Shown here: piece by piece, positions 6,013 through 6,734 of the stretch
How the letters are laid out: the number at the start of each line of letters is the position of its first letter
Position numbering within the stretch: the first letter of the stretch is position 1
NCBI GenBank assembly: GCA_011046055.1
Contig: DSBN01000116.1
Location: 1-6,734, forward strand
Origin: Sediminispirochaeta sp.
GTDB taxonomy: Bacteria > Spirochaetota > Spirochaetia > DSM-16054 > Sediminispirochaetaceae
DNA length: 6,734 bases
Direction of reading: 5' to 3'
Program-made: the position numbers and the translations under genes
The notes under the pieces: model-generated
What the model saw: only the letters and a program-made list of their open reading frames with translations
What the model was told of the DNA's origin: nothing
Databases searched by the model: none

Positions 6013-6574
6013 GCTCATCCAAGCGCAGCTTGGGAACGTGGTGCACTTCATCGCTATCGCGGTAGTAGTCCAGCTTGTCTCCAAAAGCAGCCTCTTCGAG
6101 CTGCACGCGCTCCGCCGGTACACCCAGGGCGACGACGAAGAGTATCTCGTAACGTTCGGGAATGTTTAGATTTTTTCGCAGCTTATCCTTATCAACGGAG
6201 GCGATGATGCAGCCTCCGTAGCCCATATCGGAAGCCCCGAGCAGTATGCTCTGCATAGCGATACCCGCGTCGGTAAGGCTGGCCAGGTCTTTGGTTTGAG
6301 TGTCCTTCAGTATGACAATGTAGGCCGCCGGACGCTCGCCTTCCTCCGGCCTTTCCCAGTCCGGAAGCGCGGCAGCCCACTTAAGGGTGCTGAATGTGGC
6401 AGCCAGTTCGTCGCTCTGGTGAACCAGACGGTATCGTAAGGGCTGGGCATTGCCGCCGCTGGCGCAGCGCCGGGCGTATTCGATCAACTGGAGCAGTTTC
6501 TCTTCTGATAGACTCCGCTGCTGGTCGAATTTTCGGTAGGTTCGGTTTTTCTCCAAAAGTTTCAAAAAATCCAT
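6002..6574 (-). CDS. Nitroreductase-family flavoprotein
   Basis: This 190-residue protein fits the short nitroreductase family, FMN-dependent NAD(P)H oxidoreductases that usually act as dimers. Supporting motifs are the N-terminal FMN-phosphate segment RTYRKF (11-16), ASGGNAQPLRY (38-48) and the dimer-helix/flavin region DAGIAMQSILLGASDMGYGG (102-121). VVALGVPAE (147-155) and the C-terminal DEVHHVPKLRLDELI also match. The cofactor is likely FMN, but the physiological substrate cannot be read from sequence. The ATG at 6574-6572 has a strong AAAGGGGG about four bases upstream. The gene converges on the DUF4954 gene, and the two coding regions overlap by 11 bases. Its C-terminal residues are therefore encoded by DNA that is also the other gene's end, with no room for a terminator between them. 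Confidence 0.9.
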   Translation of the reverse strand: MDFLKLLEKNRTYRKFDQQRSLSEEKLLQLIEYARRCASGGNAQPLRYRLVHQSDELAATFSTLKWAAALPDWERPEEGERPAAYIVILKDTQTKDLASLTDAGIAMQSILLGASDMGYGGCIIASVDKDKLRKNLNIPERYEILFVVALGVPAERVQLEEAAFGDKLDYYRDSDEVHHVPKLRLDELIV

Positions 6575-6655
6575 ATTTCCCCCTTTACGTAATTGAACTA
6601 GATGCTAAAACTTAATTAGTGGTACAAAGCTTGGACATTTGAAGCAAAACGGCCT

Positions 6656-6685
6656 CTTTGCTGCTGTTATAAAGAGAGAGCAAAG
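6656..6685. repeat. Inverted repeat across the promoter of the right-edge gene
   Basis: CTTTGCT (6656-6662) and AGCAAAG (6679-6685) are perfect 7-base inverted copies 16 bases apart, bracketing the -10 candidate. An outer pair, GCCTC (6652-6656) and GAGGC (6693-6697), shares its last base with the left inner arm, so the two pairings cannot be fully formed together. The right copy of the outer pair overlaps the ribosome site. It could be an operator for a repressor, or an RNA hairpin limiting translation. There is no T tract after it, so it is not a usual plus-strand terminator. Confidence 0.4.
6665..6673 (+). promoter_or_regulatory. Extended -10 promoter of the right-edge gene
   Basis: TG at 6665-6666, one base, then TATAAA (6668-6673) form an extended -10 element. 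No -35 hexamer is found at 16-18 bases, which extended -10 promoters can tolerate. The start would be near 6680, giving a leader of about 24 bases that carries the ribosome site. Confidence 0.45.
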
Positions 6686-6703
6686 CAAAAAGGAGGCAAA
6701 ACG

Positions 6704-6734
6704 ATGCTTACTCCCCCATTCTGTCCCAACGATC
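6704..6734 (+). CDS. 5' end of a truncated gene, possibly a transposase
   Basis: ATG 6704 is preceded by AAAGGAGG with a seven-base spacer (CAAAACG), about the best ribosome site in the window, and by an extended -10 element. Ten codons, MLTPPFCPND, are readable before the edge. The early Phe-Cys-Pro-Asn is reminiscent of insertion-sequence transposases that begin with a small cysteine zinc-binding motif, but this is only a resemblance. The gene is divergent from the nitroreductase gene. I see no identifiable insertion-sequence terminal repeat between them. Confidence 0.5.
   Translation, partial: MLTPPFCPND

Overview
The window looks like chromosomal DNA of a Gram-negative-type bacterium of moderate GC, most likely a spirochaete (Spirochaetota). 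The main reason is the long DUF4954-type protein, a family I associate mainly with Spirochaetes and Bacteroidetes. Strong Shine-Dalgarno sites with GTG and TTG starts fit but do not decide it. This assignment is an inference from protein content only.

Layout, left to right. The left edge may hold the first codons of a leftward gene (1-25). A tRNA-Val(CAC) gene follows (106-177), with its own promoter and a strong terminator. On the minus strand lies a two-gene toxin-antitoxin module: a Phd/YefM-like antitoxin (789-995) overlapping a PIN-domain (VapC-type) toxin (370-795). The antitoxin has an odd start. Divergent from it, on the plus strand, is a GAF-GGDEF diguanylate cyclase (1137-2213). Then comes a 232-base leader with an intrinsic terminator just ahead of a uracil permease gene (2446-3735), followed by the 739-residue DUF4954-type beta-helix protein (3793-6012). 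A nitroreductase-family gene (6002-6574, minus) meets it tail to tail and overlaps it by 11 bases. At the right edge a well-equipped start (strong ribosome site, extended -10) opens a plus-strand gene cut off after ten codons, possibly a transposase.

The most interesting part is the uracil permease leader (about 2214-2445). It holds a 13-bp GC-rich hairpin plus nine T residues, which would stop transcription just before the permease. A 47-codon open frame with its own Shine-Dalgarno site starts upstream, runs straight through the terminator and ends inside the permease ribosome site. This is the layout of the enterobacterial pyrBI leader, where translation coupled to UTP-sensitive RNA polymerase pausing controls attenuation. 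The same RNA can also form mutually exclusive hairpins, so a riboswitch-like or protein-bound attenuator is a rival explanation.

Functionally, the permease would import uracil for pyrimidine salvage. The DUF4954 protein has a beta-helix of the kind seen in sugar-nucleotide acyltransferases, but its substrate is unknown. The cyclase makes c-di-GMP under control of a GAF sensor. Apart from possible read-through from the permease into the DUF4954 gene, I see no evidence that these genes form one pathway.
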